Origin: an uncultured Dysgonomonas sp. | GTDB lineage: Bacteria > Bacteroidota > Bacteroidia > Bacteroidales > Dysgonomonadaceae | Direction of reading: 5' to 3' | DNA: 64,000 nt | Assembly (NCBI RefSeq): GCF_900079725.1 | Contig: NZ_LT599032.1 | Location: 4,398,054 to 4,462,053, forward strand | In this document: positions 9,162-17,064 of the stretch, one piece after another | Numbering within the stretch: position 1 is the stretch's first letter | Layout: each line of letters starts with the position of its first letter | The notes under the pieces: model-generated | Told to the model about the DNA's origin: nothing | The model's database searches: none | Seen by the model: only the letters and a program-made list of their open reading frames with translations | Program-made: the position numbers and the translations under genes

Positions 9162-11096
9162 ATGAAAAAAACAATATATAGCTTTTTTTATCTTTCGCTT
9201 ATCCTCCTTTTAACCGGAGGTATGAGCTCTTGTTCAGACTTTTTGGATAAAGAGCCTGACGACCAGTTGACTCTGGATATGATATTCAAAGACAAGACCA
9301 GAACCGAAGACTGGCTGGCCGGTGTATATTCCAATATCCCTGATACATACTGGACATACGCCAGAGGAATGGATCCTCTGGGAGACGATTTGGCTCCATC
9401 TACCGGATGGCTTCAGTTTGGATGGAATATTATAGGGAAGCAACAAGGAAACTGGAATCCTACTTCTGACTGGGTGCCGAATTACTTCAATCAGCTTCCG
9501 AAAAGAATCCGTGCCGCTTATATCTTTATCGATAATGTAAGGGCTAACGAAGCTCAACTGGTTACTGAGCAGGAAGTACAATATATGAAAGCAGAAGCGC
9601 GCTTCCTCATAGCATATTATTACTATCTGTTATTGAATTATTATGGATCTATACCTTTGCAGTTAGGTTTGGTGGATGTAAATGCTCCGGCATCGGAACT
9701 GATGATTCCTCAGAAGCCATTCGATGAAGTCGTTGACTGGATAGATCAGGAACTGGTTGCGGTGTCAAAAATTCTGCCACCATATTATAACGAATCAAAA
9801 AAATACGGAAGAGTCACATCTATTGCATGTCTGGCGGTAAGAGCGCGGATGCTGTTATTTGCGGCAAGTCCTTTAGTAAATGGAAACTCCGACTATGCCA
9901 ATTATACAAACAGTGAGGGTACTCCTATATTTAATTCTACTCCTGATGCTTCTAAATGGGCAAAAGCGGTAAAAGCAAACATGGATCTGATAGAGCTAGC
10001 CGAGAAAAACGGACATGCTCTGTATTACGAATATCTGAATAATGGCGAAATTGACCCGTTCCTTTCATATCAAAATATGCTGTTCCGCAAATTTAACGAA
10101 GGTAATAAAGAGATCTTATTTGCCAGAAATCCCGCGGAAACATGGGAATATGACAGACATGCGCAGCCCCGTGGAACCGGTGGTAATGGTGGCATGGGGA
10201 TAACTCAGTCTTTGGTCGATGCTTTCTTTATGAAAAATGGTTTGCCGGCCATAACCGGTTATAATGCGAATGGCACACCAATTATAAACACTGCATCGGG
10301 CTATACTGAAACAGGCTTTTCAACGGCAGAAGAAAAACGAAATACAAAATGGATAGAAGTAAAGGGTAATCGCGATTCTGATACTAATCCTGTTACATTA
10401 GCCGATACGTATAATATGTATTGTAACCGTGAACCACGATTCTATATATCGGTACTTTATAATGAATGCTGGTTCAGACGCGAAAATAGGACTACCCGTT
10501 TCTATAGTGGAGCATGGGATGGCGGACCTACTCACGATGCACCTCAGAACGGATACCTTGTAAGAAAGAAAGTCCATCCTGACCATGATCCGCGCAATAA
10601 TGTGAATCCATACCGTCCGGGTATTTTATTCAGGTTGGGAGAATTTTATCTTAATTATGCAGAGGCACTGAATGAATCGGAACCGTCTAAGACTACGGAA
10701 ATCTTATTTTACCTGAATAAGATAAGAGAAAGGGCGGGTATACCAATGTATGGTTCCGGTGAAGGGCAAATTGCCGTGCCAAACGGACAGGATGCAATGC
10801 GGGAAGCTATTCGCCGCGAGCGCCGGGTAGAGCTCAATTGCGAAAACGGAACGAGATGGGACGATATCAGGAGATGGAAACTGGGCGAGAAATTGCTTAA
10901 TGGTGATTTCTGGGGAATGAATTTCTCCGGTACGGACAAGAGTGACGATAAGAACAACGATAAAGCTTTCTTTGTGAGAAAAGTCTATCAGAAGCGTGTA
11001 TTCACCAAGAAAAATTATTGGGTTCCTATACCACAAGACCAGATAGACAAGAATCCGAATCTGCGTCAATTACCATTTTGGGATACATCAGAATAA
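9162..11096 (+). CDS. SusD-like (RagB/SusD) nutrient-binding outer-membrane lipoprotein
   Basis: The 644-residue protein has a type II signal with lipobox GGMSSC (Cys24), followed by SDFLDKEPDDQLT, the typical SusD N-terminus. TPR-like helices (AEARFLIAYYYYLLLNYYGSIPL) and the C-terminal RagB/SusD motif (RLGEFYLNYAEALNE, then RRERRVELNCENGTRWDDIRRW) are both visible. It caps the SusC barrel on the cell surface and helps capture the substrate. It begins 19 bases after susC and is part of the same operon. The length is at the upper end for the family. Confidence 0.95.
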   Translation: MKKTIYSFFYLSLILLLTGGMSSCSDFLDKEPDDQLTLDMIFKDKTRTEDWLAGVYSNIPDTYWTYARGMDPLGDDLAPSTGWLQFGWNIIGKQQGNWNPTSDWVPNYFNQLPKRIRAAYIFIDNVRANEAQLVTEQEVQYMKAEARFLIAYYYYLLLNYYGSIPLQLGLVDVNAPASELMIPQKPFDEVVDWIDQELVAVSKILPPYYNESKKYGRVTSIACLAVRARMLLFAASPLVNGNSDYANYTNSEGTPIFNSTPDASKWAKAVKANMDLIELAEKNGHALYYEYLNNGEIDPFLSYQNMLFRKFNEGNKEILFARNPAETWEYDRHAQPRGTGGNGGMGITQSLVDAFFMKNGLPAITGYNANGTPIINTASGYTETGFSTAEEKRNTKWIEVKGNRDSDTNPVTLADTYNMYCNREPRFYISVLYNECWFRRENRTTRFYSGAWDGGPTHDAPQNGYLVRKKVHPDHDPRNNVNPYRPGILFRLGEFYLNYAEALNESEPSKTTEILFYLNKIRERAGIPMYGSGEGQIAVPNGQDAMREAIRRERRVELNCENGTRWDDIRRWKLGEKLLNGDFWGMNFSGTDKSDDKNNDKAFFVRKVYQKRVFTKKNYWVPIPQDQIDKNPNLRQLPFWDTSE

Positions 11097-11122
11097 TTCT
11101 AACCCGTGAAAATGATATAACT

Positions 11123-12229
11123 ATGCAAAAGCGATTATTATATATATTGACAATATTTTTTGCTACGATTTGTTTTGTAGCCTGTAACGATGATGATGAA
11201 AGCAGCAGTGGGGATGCCTTATCTTTAAAAGCTTCGGCAGATACGATTGTATTGGATGAAGCCAGGGGGAATGATGTGGCTGTTTCCTTTACATGGAATA
11301 AGGGAAAGGATCCCGGGCCGGAGAATACATTGGTTTACTTTTTCAGGCTCGATATTTTTGGCGCAGATTTCAAGACGTCTACCGAACCGATAGAATTTGC
11401 TCCTGACGAAGAGTTCAAGGTCGAATATACCAATAAGGAACTGAATGATTTGATTTTGAACAAGTGGGGATTATTGCCGGGTTCCGATATAAAAATGGAA
11501 GCCAGGGTGGTTGCAAAGGTAATCGGCCCTAAGTTCATATATCCCGAAATCTCTATCATTCCTCTCGAAATAAAAAGCTATGTGCCGACGCCTGAGACCT
11601 TATATCTTACTGGTGATGCTACTCCTGTAGGGACAGGCCTGACAAAGGCTATTAAAATGACAGAGGTCGAAGCCGGGAATATTTACCAATGGCAGGGGGT
11701 CTTAAAGCCGGGGTATTTTAAATTTATATCCATATTGGGTGAACCGTTGCCTTCGCTGAATAAAGGAGCTGGCGATAATAGATTGGTCAATAGAACTCTG
11801 GACAGCGAACCCGACAACATGTTTGAAATCAGTACCGAGAGTATCTATAATATAGAGGTGAGAAAGGATAATATGACGCTGAAATGTGAGGTTAATGTTC
11901 CATACCCCAATCTATATCTTGTCGGTAGTGCCGGTACTGGATGGGGCGTTCCACAAGACCTTTATAAGTTTACGATGAATGCCGGTAATCCTAATTTGTT
12001 TGAATTGAATATCACACTTAATGTTGGTGAGTTTAAAATATTAAGTGCTCAAAATTATGATGATTATACACTTAGGCCGGTGATCGCAAGTGCTCCTGTT
12101 ACCGATGATAGAATGCAGGCAAATAAAGGTGGAGAAGACCTTAAGTGGGTAATAAAAGAGGGAGAAAACGGACATTATAAGATAACACTGGATGTATATA
12201 AAATGAAAATAAAGTTCGAAAAACAATAG
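11123..12229 (+). CDS. SusE-like surface glycan-binding lipoprotein
   Basis: Start is set at ATG 11123 because it gives a clean lipoprotein signal (MQKRLLYILTIFF with lipobox FVAC, Cys21); the frame is open further upstream but would overlap susD. The protein then has 368 residues. After the Cys comes an acidic NDDDES export-type stretch, then a SusE N-terminal Ig-like domain (~35-150), then two SusE/SusF-type beta-sandwich modules beginning with LYLTGDATPVG and LYLVGSAGTGWG. Such modules bind glycans at the cell surface. It is the last gene of the sus operon, 26 bases after susD, and is followed by a strong terminator. Binding specificity is unknown. Confidence 0.85.
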   Translation: MQKRLLYILTIFFATICFVACNDDDESSSGDALSLKASADTIVLDEARGNDVAVSFTWNKGKDPGPENTLVYFFRLDIFGADFKTSTEPIEFAPDEEFKVEYTNKELNDLILNKWGLLPGSDIKMEARVVAKVIGPKFIYPEISIIPLEIKSYVPTPETLYLTGDATPVGTGLTKAIKMTEVEAGNIYQWQGVLKPGYFKFISILGEPLPSLNKGAGDNRLVNRTLDSEPDNMFEISTESIYNIEVRKDNMTLKCEVNVPYPNLYLVGSAGTGWGVPQDLYKFTMNAGNPNLFELNITLNVGEFKILSAQNYDDYTLRPVIASAPVTDDRMQANKGGEDLKWVIKEGENGHYKITLDVYKMKIKFEKQ

Positions 12230-12267
12230 TTAATCCATTTTTCTGATCATACATTACAGAAATGCTG

Positions 12268-12308
12268 ACAGACCGTATTATATATAAAATAGTATGGTCT
12301 GTCTTTTT
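12268..12308 (+). terminator. rho-independent terminator of the sus operon
   Basis: ACAGACCGTA (12268-12277) pairs with the region ending at 12302 (TATGGTCTGT), giving a long stem around an AT-rich loop, followed by CTTTTTG. Confidence 0.8.
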
Positions 12309-12342
12309 GTTATTAGACGGAGGATAAATAGAAACGCAAAGA

Positions 12343-12552
12343 TTTGGCTAATTAAAAAAAAGAAACTACTTTTGAATCCGAAAAGAAGAGCAGGTTGTCA
12401 GAGGACGCTTTATAGATGATTTTTGGACAAAAAAGCACTAATAAATATTAGTCTTTATATTTATTCTTGAAAATATTTTTATCAAAAAATACAAAGGATA
12501 ATAGTCTTGGATTCTGTCTTTCGCTCGAATGTGACAAAGGTCACATTTTTTG
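12343..12552 (+). ncRNA. candidate small RNA upstream of the tRNA cluster
   Basis: A TTTG box at 12343-12346 is followed after 20 bases by TACTTTTG (12367-12374), a good match to the Bacteroidetes promoter consensus. About 150 bases later a GTGAC-AAAG-GTCAC hairpin, extended by AAT/ATT (12528-12547), runs into T6, a convincing terminator. No ORF of note lies between. GAATCC near the expected 5' end is complementary to GGATTC at 12509-12514, so the ends may pair. The transcript would be about 170 nt. It resembles no RNA family I can name with confidence. Confidence 0.4.
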
Positions 12553-12566
12553 TTTAAAGTAATTAT

Positions 12567-12650
12567 ACACACGTGGTGGAATTGGTAGACATGCTACTTT
12601 GAGGGGGTAGTGTCCGCAAGGACGTGTGAGTTCGAATCTCATCGTGTGTA
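12567..12650 (+). tRNA. tRNA-Leu (anticodon GAG)
   Basis: Acceptor ACACACG (12567-12573) pairs with CGTGTGT (12643-12649), discriminator A. The anticodon stem CTACT/GGTAG encloses TTGAGGG, anticodon GAG. A long variable arm (class II) and a TTCGAAT T-loop are present. CCA is not encoded. Confidence 0.95.
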
Positions 12651-12654
12651 CAGG

Positions 12655-12686
12655 GGGTTAGCTATAACGGCTAGCCTTTTTTGTTT
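12655..12686 (+). terminator. terminator after tRNA-Leu(GAG)
   Basis: GGTTAGC and GGCTAGCC flank a short loop (12656-12678), followed by TTTTTTG. Confidence 0.7.
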
Positions 12687-12750
12687 AATTTCTGCTATTT
12701 TGCTTTTTCTGGTAAAAAAAAATCAATTATTTTGAAATAAGAATCAAAGC

Positions 12751-12783
12751 TTTGATTTATTCTAAAAAAATGTATTAATTTTG
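12751..12783 (+). promoter_or_regulatory. promoter for tRNA-Gly and tRNA-Leu(CAG)
   Basis: TTTG at 12751-12754 and TAATTTTG at 12776-12783 are spaced by 21 bases, close to the Bacteroidetes consensus; the tRNA begins 12 bases downstream. The -33 box overlaps a palindrome AATCAAAGCTTTGATT (12742-12757). Confidence 0.65.
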
Positions 12784-12794
12784 CATCACCAATT

Positions 12795-12867
12795 GCGAAA
12801 GTAGCTCAGTTGGTAGAGCACAACCTTCCCAAGGTTGGGGTCGCGGGTTCGAGCCCCGTTTTTCGCT
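12795..12867 (+). tRNA. tRNA-Gly (anticodon CCC)
   Basis: Acceptor GCGAAAG pairs with TTTTCGC (one G.U). The D-arm is AGCTCAGTTGGTAGAGC, the anticodon stem CAACC/GGTTG encloses TTCCCAA (anticodon CCC), and the T-loop is TTCGAGC. Discriminator T; CCA is not encoded. Confidence 0.95.
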
Positions 12868-12876
12868 CGAGTAAAG

Positions 12877-12959
12877 GCGCATGTGGCGTAATTGGTAGCC
12901 GCGCTGTCTTCAGGTGGCAGTGACCTACGGTCGTGGGGGTTCGAGTCCCTTCATGCGCA
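12877..12959 (+). tRNA. tRNA-Leu (anticodon CAG), integration target
   Basis: Acceptor GCGCATG (12877-12883) pairs with CATGCGC (12952-12958), discriminator A. The anticodon stem CTGTC/GGCAG encloses TTCAGGT, anticodon CAG. A class II variable arm is present. Its 3' end is repeated at 23139-23151 at the far end of the integrative element, next to the integrase gene, so it is the attachment site. Confidence 0.95.
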
Positions 12960-13009
12960 CAATTCAATTTTAAAACCCTTTGATTTTCAGTGGAATCTCA
13001 GAGGGTTTT
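12948..13009 (+). repeat. left attachment repeat (attL) with tRNA terminator
   Basis: CCTTCATGCGCAC (12948-12960) is identical to 23139-23151, and 12961-12985 matches 23152-23176 except for two bases. The repeat then includes a 12-bp hairpin, AAAACCCTTTGA (12972-12983) with TCAGAGGGTTTT (12998-13009), followed by a T-run, which terminates the tRNA transcript. The same stem exists at the right end. Confidence 0.85.
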
Positions 13010-13180
13010 GCTTTTTGGGGAAACGGATAGGGGAACGGTCGATGTTGTATGAAAATGTTTGGAGTTATTTTCTGCCTGATATTTCAATAAAGCAACCTCC
13101 TGCTCTAACGCTCTGTTTTTACTTAAAGCCTCTTGCAATTGTTTATGCAAAGAAGCTATTATTTTGTCTTTTTCGTTCAT
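12998..13180 (-). CDS. small coiled-coil protein at the left end of the element
   Basis: From ATG at 13180 (MNEKDKIIASLHKQ) the minus-strand frame gives 60 residues; the frame is open further upstream but this start begins the coiled-coil. Residues ~5-40 show heptad-like Leu/Ile spacing (LHKQLQEALSKNRALEQEV) and the tail is Ser/Thr/Pro-rich. The stop lies inside the terminator stem of the tRNA. A degraded homologue with LHKQLEE and LEQEITL occurs at the right end (about 23228-23390), which suggests the ORF is part of the repeated end of the element. The Leu/Glu-rich pattern also recalls the N-terminus of IS66-type proteins. Function unknown. Confidence 0.45.
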   Translation of the reverse strand: MNEKDKIIASLHKQLQEALSKNRALEQEVALLKYQAENNSKHFHTTSTVPLSVSPKSKTL

Positions 13181-13228
13181 TGGGTTATATTTTATAGTAT
13201 AAATAATATTGTTACTTTTATGTGTTAT

Positions 13229-13426
13229 ATGAAAGATGGCGAATTCTATGCTTGTAAAAGATGTAAAGAGAAAAAACTCTCTAATCGCGAGCAATTAAAG
13301 CAGATTCGAAAGGATATCGATTGGTGGGGTGGTAATTTCTCCCGAAGAATTGATCGCCAATGGAATATAGTTAAAGCGTTTATGATTATTGTTTTGATGC
13401 TCATAGCTATATTATATTTCCGATAA
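13229..13426 (+). CDS. small membrane protein with CxxC motif, unknown function
   Basis: Starting at ATG 13229 (MKDGEFYACKRC) the protein has 65 residues; ATG 13220 is an in-frame alternative. It has a CKRC pair near the N-terminus, a basic middle with WWGGNFSRRIDRQW, and one C-terminal membrane helix (AFMIIVLMLIAILYF). It runs opposite to its neighbours and its 3' end overlaps the 13407-13826 gene tail to tail. Small tail-anchored proteins of this kind are common in phage and island accessory regions. I do not recognise a family, and coding status rests only on the composition and the plausible topology. Confidence 0.45.
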   Translation: MKDGEFYACKRCKEKKLSNREQLKQIRKDIDWWGGNFSRRIDRQWNIVKAFMIIVLMLIAILYFR

Positions 13427-13826
13427 CTTTCATTAACCACTTCAACCCAGTCACGATATTTTCGCTACCAACACCTGCCACTATCAGAGCTAGTATACTA
13501 ATTATAAAAGAGTATTTGCGGATCAACCCAGTATCGTACCATTTGATATTATGGTAAATCCACCCTCTCTTATACATTATTTCTCCTTTTTCGGAGAGTA
13601 TATAACGCCTTGTGTCAGTATCTATATCTAATAGCCCTTCTGTTTTCATTAGAGAAAGATGTTTCGGCGAAAAGTCTTTACCGTAAAGAGTATCATATCT
13701 CTTCCAAAAATCAAGCTTCTTATTAACTCGATATTTCTTTAGAAATTTATATTCCTTTTCAGAGTTTCTTATTGCTTTCAAATAAGCAAAATAAACATCC
13801 TCTTTCTCTTTGTCTGATGAAAACAT
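13407..13826 (-). CDS. hypothetical protein with possible winged-helix region and C-terminal membrane helix
   Basis: This has 139 residues. The N-terminal two thirds are charged and mostly helical; the segment HLSLMKTEGLLDIDTDTRRYILSEKGEIMYKRG reads like the recognition helix and wing of a winged-helix domain (helix, short beta, 'SEKG'). One hydrophobic helix (YSFIISILALIVAGVGS) lies near the C-terminus. It could be a membrane-tethered regulator or an effector of the element. It is the last gene on the left arm, downstream of the lipoprotein at 13872. No named family is recognised. Confidence 0.55.
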   Translation of the reverse strand: MFSSDKEKEDVYFAYLKAIRNSEKEYKFLKKYRVNKKLDFWKRYDTLYGKDFSPKHLSLMKTEGLLDIDTDTRRYILSEKGEIMYKRGWIYHNIKWYDTGLIRKYSFIISILALIVAGVGSENIVTGLKWLMKVIGNII

Positions 13827-13871
13827 AAATTAATCCTATTTCGATTTTAGTTTAGCTTTGCTAGAAGGATA

Positions 13872-14249
13872 CTATTTTATTTTCGTATAAGCTCCAGCTT
13901 CAGCTTCATTCTTCACTTTAAAAGATTTAGAAGATAACTCGCAATCCCAGACCTTCATCTTTCCGATCAAATTCTCATTAAATGAATATTTGATCTTGAG
14001 GGATATTTGATTCCCTGTCAGAACATAGTCAAAAGTGTAGCTTGATACTATTGTTGCTCCACTATACAATGCATAAAAGCCTGTATTGTCTTCATCGAAG
14101 CTAATATATTTGTGGGTGCCTTCGACACCTGTAGACCAACTGCCAACGATGTCCTTTGAATTTATTTCTTTGCCAAACTCCTTTTCATCATCCCCTCCAC
14201 ACGAAATAAACAAAGGAAATATAAGTAATAGCAGTAATAGTTTTTTCAT
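13872..14249 (-). CDS. small lipoprotein, lipocalin-like
   Basis: The 125-residue protein starts with a type II signal (MKKLLLLLLIFPLFISC, lipobox FISC, Cys17) followed by GGDDEKE, which resembles the Bacteroidetes lipoprotein export signal. The rest is a beta-rich domain with a DIVGSWSTG start and regular alternation (HKYISFDEDNTGFYALYSG), as in lipocalin-like DUFs. It sits 6 bases after the HsdR-N gene in the same orientation, inside the integrative element, so it is cargo and could act at the envelope, for instance in exclusion of other phages (speculation). Confidence 0.6.
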   Translation of the reverse strand: MKKLLLLLLIFPLFISCGGDDEKEFGKEINSKDIVGSWSTGVEGTHKYISFDEDNTGFYALYSGATIVSSYTFDYVLTGNQISLKIKYSFNENLIGKMKVWDCELSSKSFKVKNEAEAGAYTKIK

Positions 14250-14255
14250 TGATTG

Positions 14256-15323
14256 TTATTGTAAATAAAATTTAACGACCTCTTTTATCTCATTAGCATA
14301 TGTATAAATATCATCTAATGAGTTAATATTGTGTCTAGTTTCTTTTTTATCCTTGTCGAAAGTAACGATATACTTGTTGGTTGGAGAATTGAGATACAAA
14401 CGCACAATGGGTTTCCTATTATTATCATCAAAGAGTATAGCAAAGTAAGTCTGGGCATCCCTGTGGGCTATTCTTGAAACATCAACGACTTCTCTTAGTA
14501 TAGCCTTCACTAACATGAAGCCCTCTAGTTCCTCCTCTGTTGTAACTATACCATTGTTATTTTCATCGGCAGGCTGCTGATCTGTTTTATCAGATTGTTC
14601 TTCCTGTGCAACCTCTGTTTTAAGTGCTGTCTTTAAGCGATCTGAAATAGTATCACTAATCAATCCAGAAATAGATCTCTTTACTAAGGAAGTAAATTGT
14701 TCTAGTAATTTAGGTGTAATAACCCCATCATAAACTTGCTTTGCAAAAAGCTTTACAAACTCAGGGCTTGGGTTAGAGAATTCATTATTAATAACTGCTT
14801 TCAGCTGGCTTGTATATTTTAACTCACTTGCTGAACTCAATATATTCTCAACATCAAAATATGCTTTATGAAATTTCTTTAATTCTTCAATCGTTGCACT
14901 TTTTAAATCGAATAAATTTAGTTCAAGAAATGGCTTCTCATCCATTTTATTCGGTGTTTCCAAATCAGTATAAAACCTATAAACTATACCATTCGTTAAT
15001 AGACCAAACTTAGCTGGAGATACATGAAAATAACGGAGGAGTTGATTGTCATGCAATGTAAGCTCTTGTTTCCAATGTTTACATTCTATAAGCATTATCG
15101 GATCACCATCCTTCAAAATAGCATAATCTATTTTCTCACCTTTCTTAGTACCTATATCACATGTGAACTCTGGCATTACTTCTAATGGATTAAATACGTC
15201 ATAACCCATTGATTGAAGAAACGGCATAATTAAAGCATTTTTAGTTGCTTCTTCTGTTTGTAAACTGTCTTTTAGCTTTTCAGCTCTGTCTGAAAGCTGC
15301 TTGATTTGATCTTTAAAGTCCAT
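14256..15323 (-). CDS. solitary HsdR N-terminal-domain (PD-(D/E)xK) nuclease-like protein
   Basis: The 355-residue protein begins with a helical segment and then a PD-(D/E)xK nuclease fold typical of the type I restriction HsdR N-terminal domain: Glu24/25 in LQTEEATKNALIMPFLQSMGY, Asp66 in KIDYAIL and Glu80-x-Lys82 in LIECKHW. No helicase motor follows. The rest is helical (~150-240) with a C-terminal beta-rich domain (~265-355, ILFDDNNRKPIVRLYLN). No methylase or specificity gene is nearby. Such stand-alone proteins are frequent in prophages and islands, and defence or DNA-processing roles are suspected rather than shown. The gene is 21 bases downstream of the repressor gene and may be expressed in the dormant state. 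Confidence 0.8.
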   Translation of the reverse strand: MDFKDQIKQLSDRAEKLKDSLQTEEATKNALIMPFLQSMGYDVFNPLEVMPEFTCDIGTKKGEKIDYAILKDGDPIMLIECKHWKQELTLHDNQLLRYFHVSPAKFGLLTNGIVYRFYTDLETPNKMDEKPFLELNLFDLKSATIEELKKFHKAYFDVENILSSASELKYTSQLKAVINNEFSNPSPEFVKLFAKQVYDGVITPKLLEQFTSLVKRSISGLISDTISDRLKTALKTEVAQEEQSDKTDQQPADENNNGIVTTEEELEGFMLVKAILREVVDVSRIAHRDAQTYFAILFDDNNRKPIVRLYLNSPTNKYIVTFDKDKKETRHNINSLDDIYTYANEIKEVVKFYLQ

Positions 15324-15344
15324 AGTATTATTATATCATTTATT

Positions 15345-16004
15345 TTACCAACCTCTATCGGTTAACACTTTAATTACTTTCCAAACACTCACTATAAAAT
15401 TCTTTGGTAACTCTTCCGGAGGAACTGATTTGTTATGAGATATACAGAGAATATAATCTTTGGGATTTGTATCACATCTAGTAACCTCTTTTATTATTCT
15501 TCGCCCATCTTTAAGCTGTATAACGAACAAATTACCATACCCAAAATATTCTCTCCAATCCTCAACCTGTCTTATTTGCACTACACAACCAGGAGGACAA
15601 GTTGGTATCATACTATCGCTGGTAACTGGAATACAAAGGTCTTCTTCTAATGCATCTGTGAATGGAATATAACCTTTTATAAATTCAGGGTCAGCTAAAC
15701 TAATATCATTCATTTTATGCATACCTCCTACTGCATCTGAATTTATAAGAGGAATAAGTCTATATGTGCCATCATTAGGTATTTTATACTCTCCTATACT
15801 TAATAAGTCTTTTCTGTCATTAATAGAATAATTTTCGGGTAATTTATAAATCCCTTCTTCTAAAATCTTACTAATATAAATCTCAGGAAGTTGGCTAACG
15901 CCCTTCTCTATTTGAGAAATAAAACCTTGCGTAACACTTAAATATTCAGCTAGTTGAATTTGGGTTATTTTATTTTCTTTTCTGAATTGTTTTAGATCAA
16001 GCAT
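15345..16004 (-). CDS. phage-type repressor, HTH plus S24 (LexA/CI-like) peptidase
   Basis: The 219-residue protein has an N-terminal XRE helix-turn-helix (~5-50, TQIQLAEYLSVTQGFISQIEKG) and a C-terminal S24 peptidase domain. The catalytic pair is visible: Ser131 in TSDSMIP and Lys172 in GRRIIKEV. A possible self-cleavage site, AVGG, lies at ~91-94. Such proteins keep a phage or island dormant and are inactivated by RecA-stimulated self-cleavage. Upstream (16010-16070) lie TTAACTA/TAGTTA half-sites overlapping a forward promoter, fitting an operator. Confidence 0.9.
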   Translation of the reverse strand: MLDLKQFRKENKITQIQLAEYLSVTQGFISQIEKGVSQLPEIYISKILEEGIYKLPENYSINDRKDLLSIGEYKIPNDGTYRLIPLINSDAVGGMHKMNDISLADPEFIKGYIPFTDALEEDLCIPVTSDSMIPTCPPGCVVQIRQVEDWREYFGYGNLFVIQLKDGRRIIKEVTRCDTNPKDYILCISHNKSVPPEELPKNFIVSVWKVIKVLTDRGW

Positions 16005-16009
16005 AACTA

Positions 16010-16102
16010 ATGATTAACTATTATTAACTAATAATATTACTATTATAATACTATTAATTAGTTATATTTGCATTGTAATTAATATTTACACTCTCAAATG
16101 TA
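16010..16102. promoter_or_regulatory. repressor operator and facing promoters of the element
   Basis: Half-sites TTAACTA occur near 16016 and 16024 and the inverted TTAGTTA near 16058. A forward -7 box TATATTTG lies at 16063-16070 and a reverse one, TACATTTG, at 16095-16102 (read on the minus strand). The reverse promoter would serve the repressor and its transcript would run through the forward promoter, as in a lysogeny switch. Confidence 0.5.
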
Positions 16103-16141
16103 GATAAAAGCAAAATAATAACCAATAAAAATCATTTCAAA

Positions 16142-16198
16142 ATGGACAAGTTAGCCTCTGGAAATAACACTAAAATAGACCCCCATCCGCCAATCTAA
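16142..16198 (+). pseudogene. first codons of an early gene cut off by the IS21-type element
   Basis: From ATG 16142 the frame reads MDKLASGNNTKI and then enters the left end of the insertion sequence (about 16177), stopping at 16196-16198. It lies downstream of the forward promoter TATATTTG (16063-16070), opposite the repressor, in the place of a cro-like or early gene. The rest of the gene is not found on the other side of the insertion. Confidence 0.45.
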
Positions 16199-16295
16199 AT
16201 TGACCCCTTGGAAAGTTTTTGTTTAGGAGTAAAAAAAGCAGTCATTTTTTGTTTGTAAAAAGCCATCATTTTTGTCGGTTTTTACTAATTAATTT

Positions 16296-17042
16296 TTACA
16301 AATATAAACATTCCTGATTAGATTTTTTTCTTCTGAGTGATTCACCATGTAGTTCAACCCTCAGTGATTGATGTACTATCCTGTCCAATACAGCATCCGC
16401 AATGGTTTTCTCTCCTATAATGTCATACCATTCCTTGACAGGTATCTGGGATGTAATCAGCGTAGACCTTTTCCCGTGCCTGTCTTCTATGATATCCAGC
16501 AATGTAACTCTTGCCTGTGAGTCAAAAGGTTGCAATCCAAAATCATCCAAAATAAGCAGGTCTGTCCTTTCTATCCTCTTGAGTTCAGTCAGGTTGGTAC
16601 CTTTGGCTTTAGCCAGTTTAAGCTGGCCCATCAATTTAGCTGTTGAAGCGTATAGCACCCTGTATCCCATCTGACAGGCATGAAAGCCTAATGCAGATGC
16701 CAGATAGCTCTTGCCTGTCCCCGTACTACCTGTAATAAACAGATCCTTGTGTTCCTTGATAAAGTCTAAAGAAGCCAGCCTGTGTACTTCATTCTTATCC
16801 AGCCCCCTTTCTACAGAGTAGTCCAGTTGTTCCAATGATGCCTTGTAACGGAAGTTGGCCAGTTTAATAAGCCTGGCTATGGACTTATTCTTACGGTCAT
16901 CCCATTCACTGTTTACCAGCATAGCGATAAACTGATCAGGTGTTAATGTCTCTTTAATGGAGCCTTCCAGGTTGGTCTTAAAAGCTTCATACATGCCAAA
17001 TAAGCGCATCTGGCGTAACTTGTCCAATGTTTGATTGTTCAT
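16296..17042 (-). CDS. istB: IstB-like ATP-binding transposition helper protein
   Basis: The 248-residue protein has a Walker A motif (GSTGTGKSYLA) and Walker B (LLILDDFG) in an AAA+ fold related to DnaC. The N-terminal stretch (LDKLRQMRLFGMYEAFK) is typical of IstB. IstB activates the IstA transposase and helps choose the target site. The gene is 22 bases after istA in the same direction and appears intact, with length usual for the family. Confidence 0.95.
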   Translation of the reverse strand: MNNQTLDKLRQMRLFGMYEAFKTNLEGSIKETLTPDQFIAMLVNSEWDDRKNKSIARLIKLANFRYKASLEQLDYSVERGLDKNEVHRLASLDFIKEHKDLFITGSTGTGKSYLASALGFHACQMGYRVLYASTAKLMGQLKLAKAKGTNLTELKRIERTDLLILDDFGLQPFDSQARVTLLDIIEDRHGKRSTLITSQIPVKEWYDIIGEKTIADAVLDRIVHQSLRVELHGESLRRKKSNQECLYL

Positions 17043-17064
17043 GATTTATTCTTGGTTTAAATGT

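Noticed and set aside
12892-13197. A 101-residue forward frame across tRNA-Leu(CAG) and the terminator
   Set aside because: It overlaps a clear tRNA, a terminator and the attachment repeat and has no protein-like features.
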